DNA of 33,222 nt from Mariniblastus sp. (GTDB lineage: Bacteria; Planctomycetota; Planctomycetia; Pirellulales; Pirellulaceae), in NCBI GenBank assembly GCA_029247405.1, contig JAQWLH010000079.1:1-33222 (forward strand), given 5' to 3'. Below the pieces are notes generated by a model. That model worked only from the letters and a program-made list of their open reading frames with translations, searched no databases and was not told the DNA's origin. Each line of letters starts with the position of its first letter. The first letter of the stretch is position 1. Shown piece after piece: positions 8,341-17,032 of the stretch. The translations under genes and the position numbers were made by a program.

Positions 8341-10401
8341 TTACGGGGACGGCCATTTCAGAAGTGTTTTGCCGGACGAGTCCAGTAATTGCAAATCTTT
8401 GATTTTGGCTTCCCCTGGACCATCTCCGACATCGAGTCTTAACTGCTTCAGCTTGCCCTCTGTGGCCAACTCGACCTGAATCGCTTCCCAATGGTCACTG
8501 CCATTAACCGGAAACAAGACACTGGTTCCCTTGGGCAATGATTTCTTCGGGTCGGTTGTGTACAACACCTCGCCTCGGACTTTTGTTTTGCTGAGCAGCT
8601 GAAAAGTTAGTCGGTAGGGTCCTTGGGCAAGTTGATGGGTGCGCAAATCCATTGCGAGTCCAGGGTCGTCTCCGGAAAATTTCAAGTGGAGCTCTGAGCC
8701 AACGATTTTCAAACTTGTATTCTTTCGGGCACGAATCGAATTTTTCGAGCGACGCTTGCCAGATTCCCTCGCGGCTCCGCCTTTGTTTGATCTGCTCTTC
8801 CTCCGCACATACTCAGCTGGAGAATCTGCCATGAAATTGCTCCACTCGTGATGCCGGTGCGGCAGCACTGAATCTTTCGCCGACGGCAAAACTTTGGCTG
8901 ATGAATGCAAAACATTTTCAGTCATGTCGTTCCATATCGCGACCATCTTTTCGAGGCGTTCTGGCTCCGCGGTTGCGAGGTTATTCAGTTCCGCACGATC
9001 TTTGGCAACGTTGTAAAGTTCCCATGCTGCACTCTGAAAACTAACTAATTTCCAATCACCATCACGGAGACCTCGGTCTTTTGAAAACAACAAATGTATT
9101 GGCGGCCGCGTTCCAAGTTGCTGGCCCTCAAAAATTGGTTTAAGCGAGACTCCGGAAACCGGTCGAAGCTCGCGCCCATCCCATTGACTCGGAATCTGAC
9201 TGCCCGTGATGTCGGCAAGTGTTGGAAGAACATCAATCAAATGAACCGGTTGGCGGACAACACAACCGGAAGGCTGTTTCAAACCGGCCGGCCAATGCAC
9301 GATCGCAGGCGTAGAAATACCACCTTCAAATTGGTTCTGCTTGTAATATCGAAACGGGCTGTTGCGAGCCCATGCCCACCCCGTCGAATCCCCCAGTGAC
9401 GTCGAGGCATCAGTCGGGGTCACCCCCAATAATGGCTTTCGACGATCGTAAGGGCAGGCTCCGTTGTCAGACACGAAAAGGATCATCGTGTTATCTAACT
9501 CATCATTTTTTTTCAAATCGGCAACCAACCGCCCGACCTCTTGGTCCACACGATCAATCATTGCTGCCAACGTCGTCATCCGGTTGGCCTCGTAGTCCTG
9601 CTTCCATTGGTCCATCTCGCTCCAAGCCGGAATATGTTCCGGACGAGGACTAGGTATCAACGAATCTTTAAGAACTCCCAATTGCTTTTGCTTTTCAATG
9701 CGAGCTTGGCGAATCTGATCCCACCCACCGCTGTAGCGTCCTTTGTACTTTTCATAATCATTTGGCAACGCATGTAATGGAGCGTGCGGGGCGTTAAAAG
9801 CAACATACAGATACCACGGCTTAGATGACTCCCGTGCCTCACTGAGAAAATCGAGTGCATAATCCACATTGGCTACGGTGGTATAAAACCCTGCATCGGG
9901 CACGCTCCATGGCTTGCCATTGAGCCGAAACGTTTTGTCTCCGGAAAAGTAGTTACAAGCACCACTCAAATGGCCAAAATATCGCTGAAATCCAAAGTCG
10001 GTCGGCTCCTTCATCAAATGCCACTTACCAGTCATCGCCGTAAAATACCCCGCCGCACTAAGCACCTCAGCTGAAGTAACGCAATTTGAAAGCGACGTGT
10101 TCCCCGCCGCAAGGCAATACTGTCCGCTTAACAAAGACACACGCGAAGAGTGACATTTAGCGGTGTTGTAGAATTGAGAAAATCGCACGCCCCCTGCAGC
10201 TAACGCATCGAGATTCGGCGTTTCAATTTCTCCGCCATAGCAACCAATGTCTGAGAATCCCAAATCGTCGACCATGATCACCACGATGTTCGGCCGGTCT
10301 TCAGCCAAGCAAACAACGCCACTGTTCGAGAAAGTGATCAAAGCGATCGCGATAGTTACCACAAATCTGGCGATAGAGTTCATTACGTATTTACCGTTCA
10401 T
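8341..10401 (-). CDS. Secreted sulfatase with C-terminal beta-sandwich-like domain; variant active-site motif
   Basis: This 686-residue type I sulfatase hydrolyses sulfate esters, probably of algal polysaccharide. The signal peptide lies in the first 33 residues; an in-frame ATG at 10383 is an alternative start. Metal-binding DD is in IVVIMVDDLG (39-48), with further motifs SDNGACPYD and the catalytic TGKWH. The modification site reads C83-H-S-S-R87, so the formylglycine Cys and Arg are present but the usual Pro/Ala at the third position is Ser. After the sulfatase fold (to about 520) comes a linker with basic residues. A roughly 120-residue domain (about 565-686, LHLKFSGDDPG onward) follows, resembling a carbohydrate-binding beta-sandwich. 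The downstream partner is the beta-propeller protein. Confidence 0.92.
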   Translation of the reverse strand: MNGKYVMNSIARFVVTIAIALITFSNSGVVCLAEDRPNIVVIMVDDLGFSDIGCYGGEIETPNLDALAAGGVRFSQFYNTAKCHSSRVSLLSGQYCLAAGNTSLSNCVTSAEVLSAAGYFTAMTGKWHLMKEPTDFGFQRYFGHLSGACNYFSGDKTFRLNGKPWSVPDAGFYTTVANVDYALDFLSEARESSKPWYLYVAFNAPHAPLHALPNDYEKYKGRYSGGWDQIRQARIEKQKQLGVLKDSLIPSPRPEHIPAWSEMDQWKQDYEANRMTTLAAMIDRVDQEVGRLVADLKKNDELDNTMILFVSDNGACPYDRRKPLLGVTPTDASTSLGDSTGWAWARNSPFRYYKQNQFEGGISTPAIVHWPAGLKQPSGCVVRQPVHLIDVLPTLADITGSQIPSQWDGRELRPVSGVSLKPIFEGQQLGTRPPIHLLFSKDRGLRDGDWKLVSFQSAAWELYNVAKDRAELNNLATAEPERLEKMVAIWNDMTENVLHSSAKVLPSAKDSVLPHRHHEWSNFMADSPAEYVRRKSRSNKGGAARESGKRRSKNSIRARKNTSLKIVGSELHLKFSGDDPGLAMDLRTHQLAQGPYRLTFQLLSKTKVRGEVLYTTDPKKSLPKGTSVLFPVNGSDHWEAIQVELATEGKLKQLRLDVGDGPGEAKIKDLQLLDSSGKTLLKWPSP

Positions 10402-10754
10402 TAAGATAAACTTTCTTTAGCGGTCGGTTCCTGGCCAGGCTGGTTGAGCAAACCGGTAGATTGCCATTTTTTTCAAACAGTCTACTGGATGATTCTAGCT
10501 GAAAATTTACGCTACGTAATAATACGATTTTGTTTTATGCATGAATCTTACTCGACAAAATCAGAAACACTCACTGAGCCCTTTCATCATTTGAAAGTGA
10601 GCGCCGAGCTAATATATAGATCATGATCCTTCGGAATTCTCAGTAAAATTTCTGTCGCATTGAGTCGGGAGAATTCGCTATGTACAGCACTGGCGAATAG
10701 TAAAATGAGTCAGTGATTTGACTCAACTTCCACTGCTCAAACAAGGACGGCGCG
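10402..10754. other. Intergenic region upstream of the sulfatase, containing inverted repeats
   Basis: No supported gene. It contains one widely spaced 8-base inverted repeat (GAATTCTC 10634-10641, GAGAATTC 10669-10676) and the compact one listed separately at 10706-10725. Promoters for the sulfatase on the minus strand should lie at the left end, but I see no confident boxes. Confidence 0.4.
10706..10725. repeat. Inverted repeat TGAGTCA-N6-TGACTCA
   Basis: Perfect 7-base arms (10706-10712 and 10719-10725) flank a 6-base spacer. The repeat lies 29 bases before a GTG-started small ORF with a ribosome site. It could be an operator or a small hairpin. There is no T-run after it on the plus strand, so it is not a standard terminator. 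Confidence 0.45.
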
Positions 10755-10973
10755 GTGAATGAACCGAACCCCCTTTCCGCTCGCAGTATCTCACCTACGC
10801 GACGAATTTCATTGATTCGAATTATTTGCCCACACCAGGATCAAACCGAGTTCTTGTTGACGCTCAATTCGCCCTCAGGGCACATTGAATTTCTCGCTCC
10901 CCGGAATGAAAGATTCCAGAGCCTTGAGATCGAATCGGACATTAATTCAGGAATCATCCCTACGCTAAATTGA
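10755..10973 (+). CDS. Possible small protein of 72 residues, unknown
   Basis: A GTG-started frame is preceded by AAGGA at 10743-10747 with 7-base spacing, which is the main support. The product is soluble, with the middle segment QTEFLLTLNSPSGHIEFLAP suggesting beta strands. I do not recognise it. An overlapping reverse frame of similar length exists, and codon usage is not decisive. It lies between divergently oriented sulfatase and phosphatase genes, with an inverted repeat just upstream. It could equally be non-coding. Confidence 0.25.
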   Translation: MNEPNPLSARSISPTRRISLIRIICPHQDQTEFLLTLNSPSGHIEFLAPRNERFQSLEIESDINSGIIPTLN

Positions 10974-11309
10974 ATATCGACAGTGTTAATTAGCACCAAC
11001 TTGTCCTGACGATGGTTTTTCCAACCAAAATCCGTCATTAAAACTTGCGTAACCGTCGAGGTTTTCAGATTAGCCCAAAAGGCATTTTTGTCTTTTCACC
11101 AATATTCGGGCTCAATCTTGCAGTCCAAGGCAAGACTTGTCGGTAGGTCTGTTAAACTTAGGTTGTTGAATTACCATTCATCAGAGATCAGAAAGCTTTT
11201 CAGGCTTGAGTTGCCCTCTCATCACTTGAGCCCGTTCAAATTCATTGCTTGTCCGTTAGTTTGTATTGGAATCCTCTTGGTAGACCCCGTAAATATCGTA
11301 CCGGAACGC
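10974..11309. other. 336-base gap upstream of the SpoIIE-type phosphatase
   Basis: The phosphatase frame stays open back to 11088, but the extra 74 residues do not resemble the family N-terminus, and I treat them as untranslated leader. No confident promoter boxes or hairpins were seen. Confidence 0.4.
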
Positions 11310-12137
11310 ATGACCTGCATGGAAATCTGGGGTGGAAACCAAGCGATCGATAAATATTTCGAAGCACCAGGGATCGACATCTATGTTCACAGTTCTCCCT
11401 ACAAAGACAGTCAAACCGGTGGCGGCGACATCTACTATTTGACGTCCTGTGCTTCCGGGAGAATTTCCCGATTCCTCTTGGCAGATGTGAGTGGACATGG
11501 GGAGTCTGCCTCGGAAATTGCATTGTCTCTGCGAGACCTCCTTCGCAAAAATGTAAACAAAATAAGCCAGCAACAATTCGTCAGTGAAATGAATGTTGAA
11601 TTCGGCGAGTTGGGTGAAGAAAGCAAATTTGCGACGGCCGTCGTCGCGACTTTTTTCGAGCCAAAAAACCGTCTCGACATTAGTGTAGCCGGACATCCAT
11701 ATCCCATCTTCTACTCGGCATCAAAGCAAAAATGGGTGCACCTTGACCCAACTGAATCAGACCAAGGTTTGGAGAATCTTCCCCTGGGAATTCATGACGA
11801 ATCGAACTATCCCGGGCGCATGATGACAACGGGGGAAAACGATATGTTTTTGCTTTATAGCGATGCATTTATTGAATCGGTCAACACTCATCACCAAATG
11901 CTGGGCATCAAAGGAGTGCTTGAAATCTTAAATGCAACCAACCAGCTCTCCCCGCATGAAGTGATACCCTTCTTAAGAAGCAAGATTGGCACGATGGCTG
12001 ATGGAAATTTGACGGATGACGATGCCACCATGATTTTAGGGCACTTTACGTCAACCAAAGTCCGCATGAAGGACAACCTGATGGCCCCGTTTCGGTTGCT
12101 TGGCGACGTTTGTGACAACACGCAACTTGGCCAATAA
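11310..12137 (+). CDS. PP2C/SpoIIE-family serine phosphatase
   Basis: This is 275 residues from the ATG at 11310, chosen because the product then begins MTCMEIWGGNQAID, the beginning I know for planctomycete SpoIIE-type phosphatases. GGAA lies just upstream. Metal-binding acidic residues of the PP2C fold are visible in GGGDIYYL (37-44), LLADVSGHG (56-64), LLYSDAFIE and DDDATMI. No sensory or membrane domain precedes the catalytic domain. Such phosphatases dephosphorylate anti-anti-sigma (STAS) proteins in partner-switching pathways. It is convergent with the receiver/RsbW-like gene at 12245, which could supply the opposing kinase. No STAS protein is encoded nearby. Confidence 0.87.
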   Translation: MTCMEIWGGNQAIDKYFEAPGIDIYVHSSPYKDSQTGGGDIYYLTSCASGRISRFLLADVSGHGESASEIALSLRDLLRKNVNKISQQQFVSEMNVEFGELGEESKFATAVVATFFEPKNRLDISVAGHPYPIFYSASKQKWVHLDPTESDQGLENLPLGIHDESNYPGRMMTTGENDMFLLYSDAFIESVNTHHQMLGIKGVLEILNATNQLSPHEVIPFLRSKIGTMADGNLTDDDATMILGHFTSTKVRMKDNLMAPFRLLGDVCDNTQLGQ

Positions 12138-12244
12138 AAGCAGCAAGCCACTCGCCCGAGACAATGACTTTTCTTTGCAGGGGCAACACGATTCAGATCG
12201 CTCCAGAGCAGAATATATTTCTCGCCCTTGGACCAACTGATTTT

Positions 12245-13138
12245 TCAGTCGTAATTTTCATTCCCACCGAGTGACTTGCTCATCAGCAGGTCGCGCCCGC
12301 CGCCCCCAAACTTTACTTGATCCATGAATGCCTGAATGAGGACCAAACCTCGTCCAGCGCCCGCTTGAGTAAAATCCGGATTGGGGGAACGCAGGATGCC
12401 TGCAGCGTCAAAACCGGGCCCCTCATTGCGGATCAAAAACTCAATTTTATTACGAGTAACGAGACAGCGAACATAGACGCGTCGACCACGACAAGCTGAG
12501 TTCGCCGCGCGATCCTCGACAAGATTTCGATTCAATACCGGCATATCTTCACGCGACAACTCAAGATTGCCACGAATCATTGCGTTTAATAACGCATGCT
12601 CCAGTGCAACGCCCATTTGGACACGGCTATTCTTTGTCATCATCCGCTGAGTCAAAGAGAGTTGTTGGATCATTTCAACGATTGGAGCGATAATCGACAG
12701 ATCATTTTCCAGCTCAAATTCAAACTCGGTCTTCATCATGCATCGAACGATTTTTTTGAAACGTGAATCGTTGTCAGCCAAAAGCAGAATTTGCGCGACC
12801 GTTTCGATCAGGTTTTCGCCCAACCTAGACTTGGGAACGAAACTTGCCGCTCCGCCGGCAAGTGCCTTCGCAGCAATTACCTCACTCCCATGGGCCGTCA
12901 TTAAAACCACAGGAATCTCAGGATAATTTTTGCTGATCGACGTCACCAACTCTAAACCGTCCAGCTTGGGCATCTGCAAATCAGTAACCACCAGATCGGG
13001 GAATTCAGTGCCAATTTTCAACAAGGCCTGTGAACCATCTTCGGCGTAACAAACTTGAATGTTCGGCGCTGATTCAAGCAAATTTCCGGCGAGTTTTCGA
13101 TCGACGGCGGAATCGTCAACGACAAGTACCGTGTGCAT
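12245..13138 (-). CDS. Response regulator with C-terminal RsbW-like ATPase domain
   Basis: This is a 297-residue protein in two parts. Residues 1-120 form a receiver domain with acidic D8/D9, phosphoacceptor D53 (VVTDLQMP), T81 and K103. Residues about 150-290 form a GHKL ATPase of the anti-sigma kinase type. The N-box region is ALEHALLNAMIRGN (178-191), followed by RNEGPGFD (237-244) and GRGLVLI (262-268). A receiver fused to an RsbW-like kinase would let phosphorylation control a partner switch. It lies 149 bases downstream of the hybrid kinase on the same strand, which could feed phosphate to D53 through its Hpt domain. The phosphatase gene is convergent 107 bases away. The output target is unknown. 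Confidence 0.88.
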   Translation of the reverse strand: MHTVLVVDDSAVDRKLAGNLLESAPNIQVCYAEDGSQALLKIGTEFPDLVVTDLQMPKLDGLELVTSISKNYPEIPVVLMTAHGSEVIAAKALAGGAASFVPKSRLGENLIETVAQILLLADNDSRFKKIVRCMMKTEFEFELENDLSIIAPIVEMIQQLSLTQRMMTKNSRVQMGVALEHALLNAMIRGNLELSREDMPVLNRNLVEDRAANSACRGRRVYVRCLVTRNKIEFLIRNEGPGFDAAGILRSPNPDFTQAGAGRGLVLIQAFMDQVKFGGGGRDLLMSKSLGGNENYD

Positions 13139-13287
13139 CCCTGTTCCTTTTCAGCATGTTTGAATCAACTAGTTCTAAGACATCATACTGTGCAATTCCA
13201 ACGAATTCCCACGTTTCAAACTTATTGAGAAGAAAACCTAGGGTTTGGATGTCGCATCTGGGTCCCCCAACGACCGATTAGGATCTT

Positions 13288-16056
13288 TTAATAGCGACTT
13301 ATAAAATCCTTCATTTCACTTATGAGTGGATCAAGATCCGCTTTAAGAGCCTGAAAAACTGAAATCGCATCATTCAGTTGAATTTCAAGCGATTTTGCAA
13401 CACCAAATTTTTCGAGTTTCTCGGCAATCATGGCTGTCTTTCGAGCTCCCAAATGGGTTAGTGCCCCCTTAATTGAATGAGCCATGAGACGAATCTCATT
13501 GGAATCTTTGTCAAGAATCGCTTTCTCGATATTTCCGACCATGACTTCCCGATTCTTAACAAAGGACCGCATCAAGTCGGCTAATAATTGACGATCACCA
13601 CCAACGGTCTCAAATGCACTAGCCCAGTCAATCATTCGGACATCCAGATTTTCCTTTTCAGACTTTTTAATAATCTCTGAGGAACGGTGCCCCGTTTGTG
13701 TTTCGATGTACTCGAATAGCTGAGCGGCGCGAATGGGTTTTGAAATATACTCATCCATTCCGGCAGAGAGACAGTGCTTTCGATCCGCCGCACTCGCGTG
13801 TGCAGTCAATGCGACGATGGGGACTCGCTCCGCCTTCACCTCCGCCTGATATTTGCGTATCTCATAGGTCGCCTCAAAGCCGTCCATTTCTGGCATCTGG
13901 ATATCCATGAAAACCAAATCGAATCGTTGCTGCTTAAAGGCATCAACCGCCTCGCGACCGTTATTGGCCACCACGATTTTATGGCCAGCTTTACTCAACA
14001 GGGCGACGGCCAATTTTTGATTAACAATGTTGTCCTCTGCCAAAAGAATGTTTAGGGCACAAGAGGCCCCAGCTTCGAGCGCAAGATCCAAGTCTGCCTG
14101 CTTGGGATCCAACAAACCAAGTAAAATTCCGATTGAGTTATAGAGCTCACTTTCTTTGACTGGCTTCAAAAGCTGATCACCAATTCCCAACTCAGCTCGA
14201 TTGATTCCAAAATCAGCTGAATTAGTTTTCTGAAGCAAGATAATCGGCAACTTCGACATGACTTTTTCTGAGCGAATATGGCTTGCCAAAGTCGCTCCCT
14301 CGGAATCATTCGAATCAAAGTCAGACAACACTAACGAAATCGGTTTCTGCGTCGCAAAACTCTGCTGTAAGACTGCAAGTGCTGATGACTCATCGGTGGC
14401 TGTTTGTGTTTTGACTCCCCATTGATGCAAGGTGGCTTGGAGATTGGCAAGGACCATCTCATTCGCAGCAACAATTAGTATCTCCTGTCCTGCTAATTGA
14501 TCCTTGGGCTCCACACGGATGGTGGTATCAAGCAAAAATTCAATGGTAAAGAAAAACTTGCTGCCGCGTCCCAGCTCGCTGACTAATTCGAGATTTCCGT
14601 CCATTAACTCAACGAGGCGTTTGGCAATGGTAAGGCCCAAGCCTGTGCCCCCAAATTGACGTGTTGTCGAGGTGTCCGCCTGTTGAAATTCGGAAAAAAT
14701 CAATTCCTGCTTTTCGTGAGCAATGCCAACTCCGGAATCAGTGACGGTAAACTGCAACTGCACATGGCTTTTCCCACCATCTTGAGACTGAGCCTGGCCC
14801 ACTTCCTCAATTTGAAGTTTCACAAACCCTGATTGAGTGAATTTAATTGCATTACTAACCAGATTTACCACCACCTGACGCAAACGCATCACATCGCCGA
14901 CGATTTCATCGGGAACCTCAGGGGCAAACTCCACCAACAATTCCAAATCTTTTTTGTGAGCACGGAATGCGAGCGAACGCAACGTATCCCCCAAGTCGTC
15001 ACGCAGATTGAAGCGTCGCGCTTCAAGCTGGACCCTGCCGGCCTCAATTTTTGAAAAGTCGAGAATATCATTGATTAATGAAAGCAATGATTCGGCAGAG
15101 GTTTGAATTAACTCCAAAGACTCACGGTCATCGCGCGACGCAACATTACTGAGCAACAAGTCAGTCATACCAATGATTCCATTCATGGGCGTGCGAATTT
15201 CGTGACTGACGTTCGCAAGGAATTCACTTTTGGCTCGACTTGCGGACTCCGCCAGTTCCTTGGCACGCTTTAAAGCTTCCTCGGCTTTTTTGCGATCCGT
15301 AACATCCCAAAACATTCCCTGGATGCCAATTCGTCGGCCGTTCATTTCTTTAACCGGAGCCTTGAGGACTTCGACGTAAATGGTCTCATTCCCTTGGGGG
15401 TGACTTTCGATATCGTGAAATGGCAATCCCGTTCGCCGCACCCAGGCATCGTCCGCCATATACTTGGCAGCCAATTCAGGACCGAATAAATCGCTATCTG
15501 TTTTGCCGAGCAAATCTTCGAGCGGCATCCCCAATTGTTCACAATATTTGAGATTCGCAAAAACAAGTTTGCCATCACGGTCTTTGCGGAAGACATTGAT
15601 CGGTAAACTTTCAACCAACGAATGGTAAATCGCCTGGGACTCGTTAAGCTTCTTTTCGGTACGCACTCGCCTGCTGACGTCGGTCGCTGTCGCACCGATA
15701 TAATCTGGTTTTCCATCGACACCGAAAAATAATTGGAAGTAACCGTCGAGCCAAATGTACTTACCGTCTTCCTGAATGACTCGGTATCGCAGATTGAAAC
15801 TTCCGACTTGCTCGATGTCGCTCAAACATTCTTTGAGCTTTAGCAAGTCATCTCGATGAATCGCGTCGACCCACCGTTCCGGATCTTCCAACAAACCTTT
15901 GATCGGCCAACCGAAAACTCGGACAGCAGCAGGGTTCATGTACAACAAACGCCGGCCATCAACTGAGAAAGAACAGACAAGGTCACTGACTATGTTCATC
16001 AGACCCGCAAAATGATCTTGCGAATGGCCCGGCAGTTCTTTTGATTTACTTTCCAT
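13288..16056 (-). CDS. Hybrid sensor histidine kinase: PAS-PAS-HisKA-HATPase-REC-REC-Hpt
   Basis: This is 922 residues from the ATG at 16056; an in-frame GTG three codons earlier is possible. Numbering below uses the ATG. Two PAS domains cover about 15-130 and 140-257. HisKA has H285 in VSHEIRTPMNG. The GHKL ATPase shows NAIKFT, DSGVGI and FGGTGLGL (468-475). The first receiver-like domain (about 525-645) lacks the acidic pair (IVAANE), though Asp remains in VLSDFDSND. The second receiver (about 670-790) is intact with D718 (MDIQMPEMDG). The Hpt domain has H860 in AHSIKGA. No membrane helix is visible, so it is cytosolic; PAS ligands are unknown. It is the likely upstream partner of the receiver-RsbW protein encoded next. 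Confidence 0.93.
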   Translation of the reverse strand: MESKSKELPGHSQDHFAGLMNIVSDLVCSFSVDGRRLLYMNPAAVRVFGWPIKGLLEDPERWVDAIHRDDLLKLKECLSDIEQVGSFNLRYRVIQEDGKYIWLDGYFQLFFGVDGKPDYIGATATDVSRRVRTEKKLNESQAIYHSLVESLPINVFRKDRDGKLVFANLKYCEQLGMPLEDLLGKTDSDLFGPELAAKYMADDAWVRRTGLPFHDIESHPQGNETIYVEVLKAPVKEMNGRRIGIQGMFWDVTDRKKAEEALKRAKELAESASRAKSEFLANVSHEIRTPMNGIIGMTDLLLSNVASRDDRESLELIQTSAESLLSLINDILDFSKIEAGRVQLEARRFNLRDDLGDTLRSLAFRAHKKDLELLVEFAPEVPDEIVGDVMRLRQVVVNLVSNAIKFTQSGFVKLQIEEVGQAQSQDGGKSHVQLQFTVTDSGVGIAHEKQELIFSEFQQADTSTTRQFGGTGLGLTIAKRLVELMDGNLELVSELGRGSKFFFTIEFLLDTTIRVEPKDQLAGQEILIVAANEMVLANLQATLHQWGVKTQTATDESSALAVLQQSFATQKPISLVLSDFDSNDSEGATLASHIRSEKVMSKLPIILLQKTNSADFGINRAELGIGDQLLKPVKESELYNSIGILLGLLDPKQADLDLALEAGASCALNILLAEDNIVNQKLAVALLSKAGHKIVVANNGREAVDAFKQQRFDLVFMDIQMPEMDGFEATYEIRKYQAEVKAERVPIVALTAHASAADRKHCLSAGMDEYISKPIRAAQLFEYIETQTGHRSSEIIKKSEKENLDVRMIDWASAFETVGGDRQLLADLMRSFVKNREVMVGNIEKAILDKDSNEIRLMAHSIKGALTHLGARKTAMIAEKLEKFGVAKSLEIQLNDAISVFQALKADLDPLISEMKDFISRY

Positions 16057-16065
16057 CGTTAGCAC

Positions 16066-16394
16066 CGCTTAAACCGAGGGTACCCCCAACACAGCTTAAG
16101 ATTTTGGAGAATTCCAGCCATCAGGTTCGGTAGTCTCTTTATAGAGTTTATCGTCGTCACCGTAAACAATTGGAGCGTTAGCATTTAGCTAAAAACGAAG
16201 CAAAGGTTATAAAATAAGCGGTCATCTAGGGTTCTTTTCGCAAATGGCTAACAATCGGCGGTCCCCAACCACTGGCTGAACTGTCGTGAATGGTCTTACC
16301 TACAAACTTTTAAACCAAAACTATCGTCGTCGACAAAGTCTTGAAAAAAGCGAGCCTGCCCCTTTCCCACAGCGCACGGCGTCCCCCTGCGGGC
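16066..16394. other. Region between the tpx terminator and the histidine kinase start
   Basis: This 329-base stretch has no supported open frame. It should hold the promoter of the kinase operon on the minus strand, but no boxes are clear by eye. Confidence 0.4.
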
Positions 16395-16426
16395 AAAAAA
16401 AAACCGCTCGATTAACTCGAGCGGTT
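16395..16426 (-). terminator. Rho-independent terminator downstream of tpx
   Basis: On the minus strand a perfect 10-bp stem (AACCGCTCGA at 16402-16411 pairing with TCGAGCGGTT at 16417-16426, loop of 5) is followed by nine T residues, seen as the A-run at 16395-16403. It lies 33 bases after the tpx stop and ends the PqqB-like/Coa1/tpx transcript. Confidence 0.93.
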
Positions 16427-16458
16427 CATGCACCGAAAGCAGATACTATCTATGCAGC

Positions 16459-16959
16459 CTAGTTTACAGCAGCCAAAGCGGCATCGTAATCTGGCTCTTG
16501 AGCAATTTCTGGAACTAACTCCGTGTAGGTCACTTTGCCTTCAGCATCAAGCACAACGACGGCACGTCCTAAAAGCCCTTGAAGCGGTCCGTCCAAAATC
16601 GTAATTCCATAATCTTCACCAAACTTGTCACAACGAAACGCAGACAAATTAGTCACGTGCTCAACGTTGTTGGCCTCACAAAAACGTTTTTGTGCGAAGG
16701 GAAGATCCTTTGAAACGTTCACAATCACCGTGTCGCCAAGATTAGCAACAGATTCGTTAAATTTTTGCACTGACAATGCGCAAATTCCGGTGTCAAAGCT
16801 GGGAACGATATTGACGACCACGTTTTTACCAGCAAAATCCGCCAAAGTTTGTTCGCTCAAGTCTCCGCCGACGAGTGTAAAGTCTGGAGTTGTTGAACCA
16901 ACTGTTGGAAGTTCGCCACTGGTCTTGCAAGCATTTCCTTTGAGTGTGATCTCCGCCAT
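16459..16959 (-). CDS. tpx: Thiol peroxidase (Tpx), 2-Cys peroxiredoxin
   Basis: This 166-residue protein reduces hydrogen peroxide and alkyl hydroperoxides with thioredoxin as electron donor. The N-terminus (ITLKGNACKTSGELPTVG) matches Tpx. Peroxidatic Cys is C60 in PSFDTGICALSVQKFN with Thr57 three residues before it, and the resolving Cys is C94 in KRFCEANN. Length is normal. AAGGA lies 4 bases before the ATG. It is the last gene of a minus-strand set, 73 bases after the Coa1-like gene, and is followed by a strong intrinsic terminator. An oxidative-stress role fits the window's other damage-response genes, but co-regulation is not shown. Confidence 0.95.
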   Translation of the reverse strand: MAEITLKGNACKTSGELPTVGSTTPDFTLVGGDLSEQTLADFAGKNVVVNIVPSFDTGICALSVQKFNESVANLGDTVIVNVSKDLPFAQKRFCEANNVEHVTNLSAFRCDKFGEDYGITILDGPLQGLLGRAVVVLDAEGKVTYTELVPEIAQEPDYDAALAAVN

Positions 16960-17032
16960 ATTATCCTTATCCTGATATTTCTTGTTCGATTATAAAAATG
17001 ATTTGAGACTTCAATTTGCTCAAACCTAAAAA

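Noticed and set aside
11088-11309. Upstream extension of the SpoIIE-type phosphatase.
   Set aside because: The family sequence begins at MTCMEIWGG; the extra 74 residues look untranslated.
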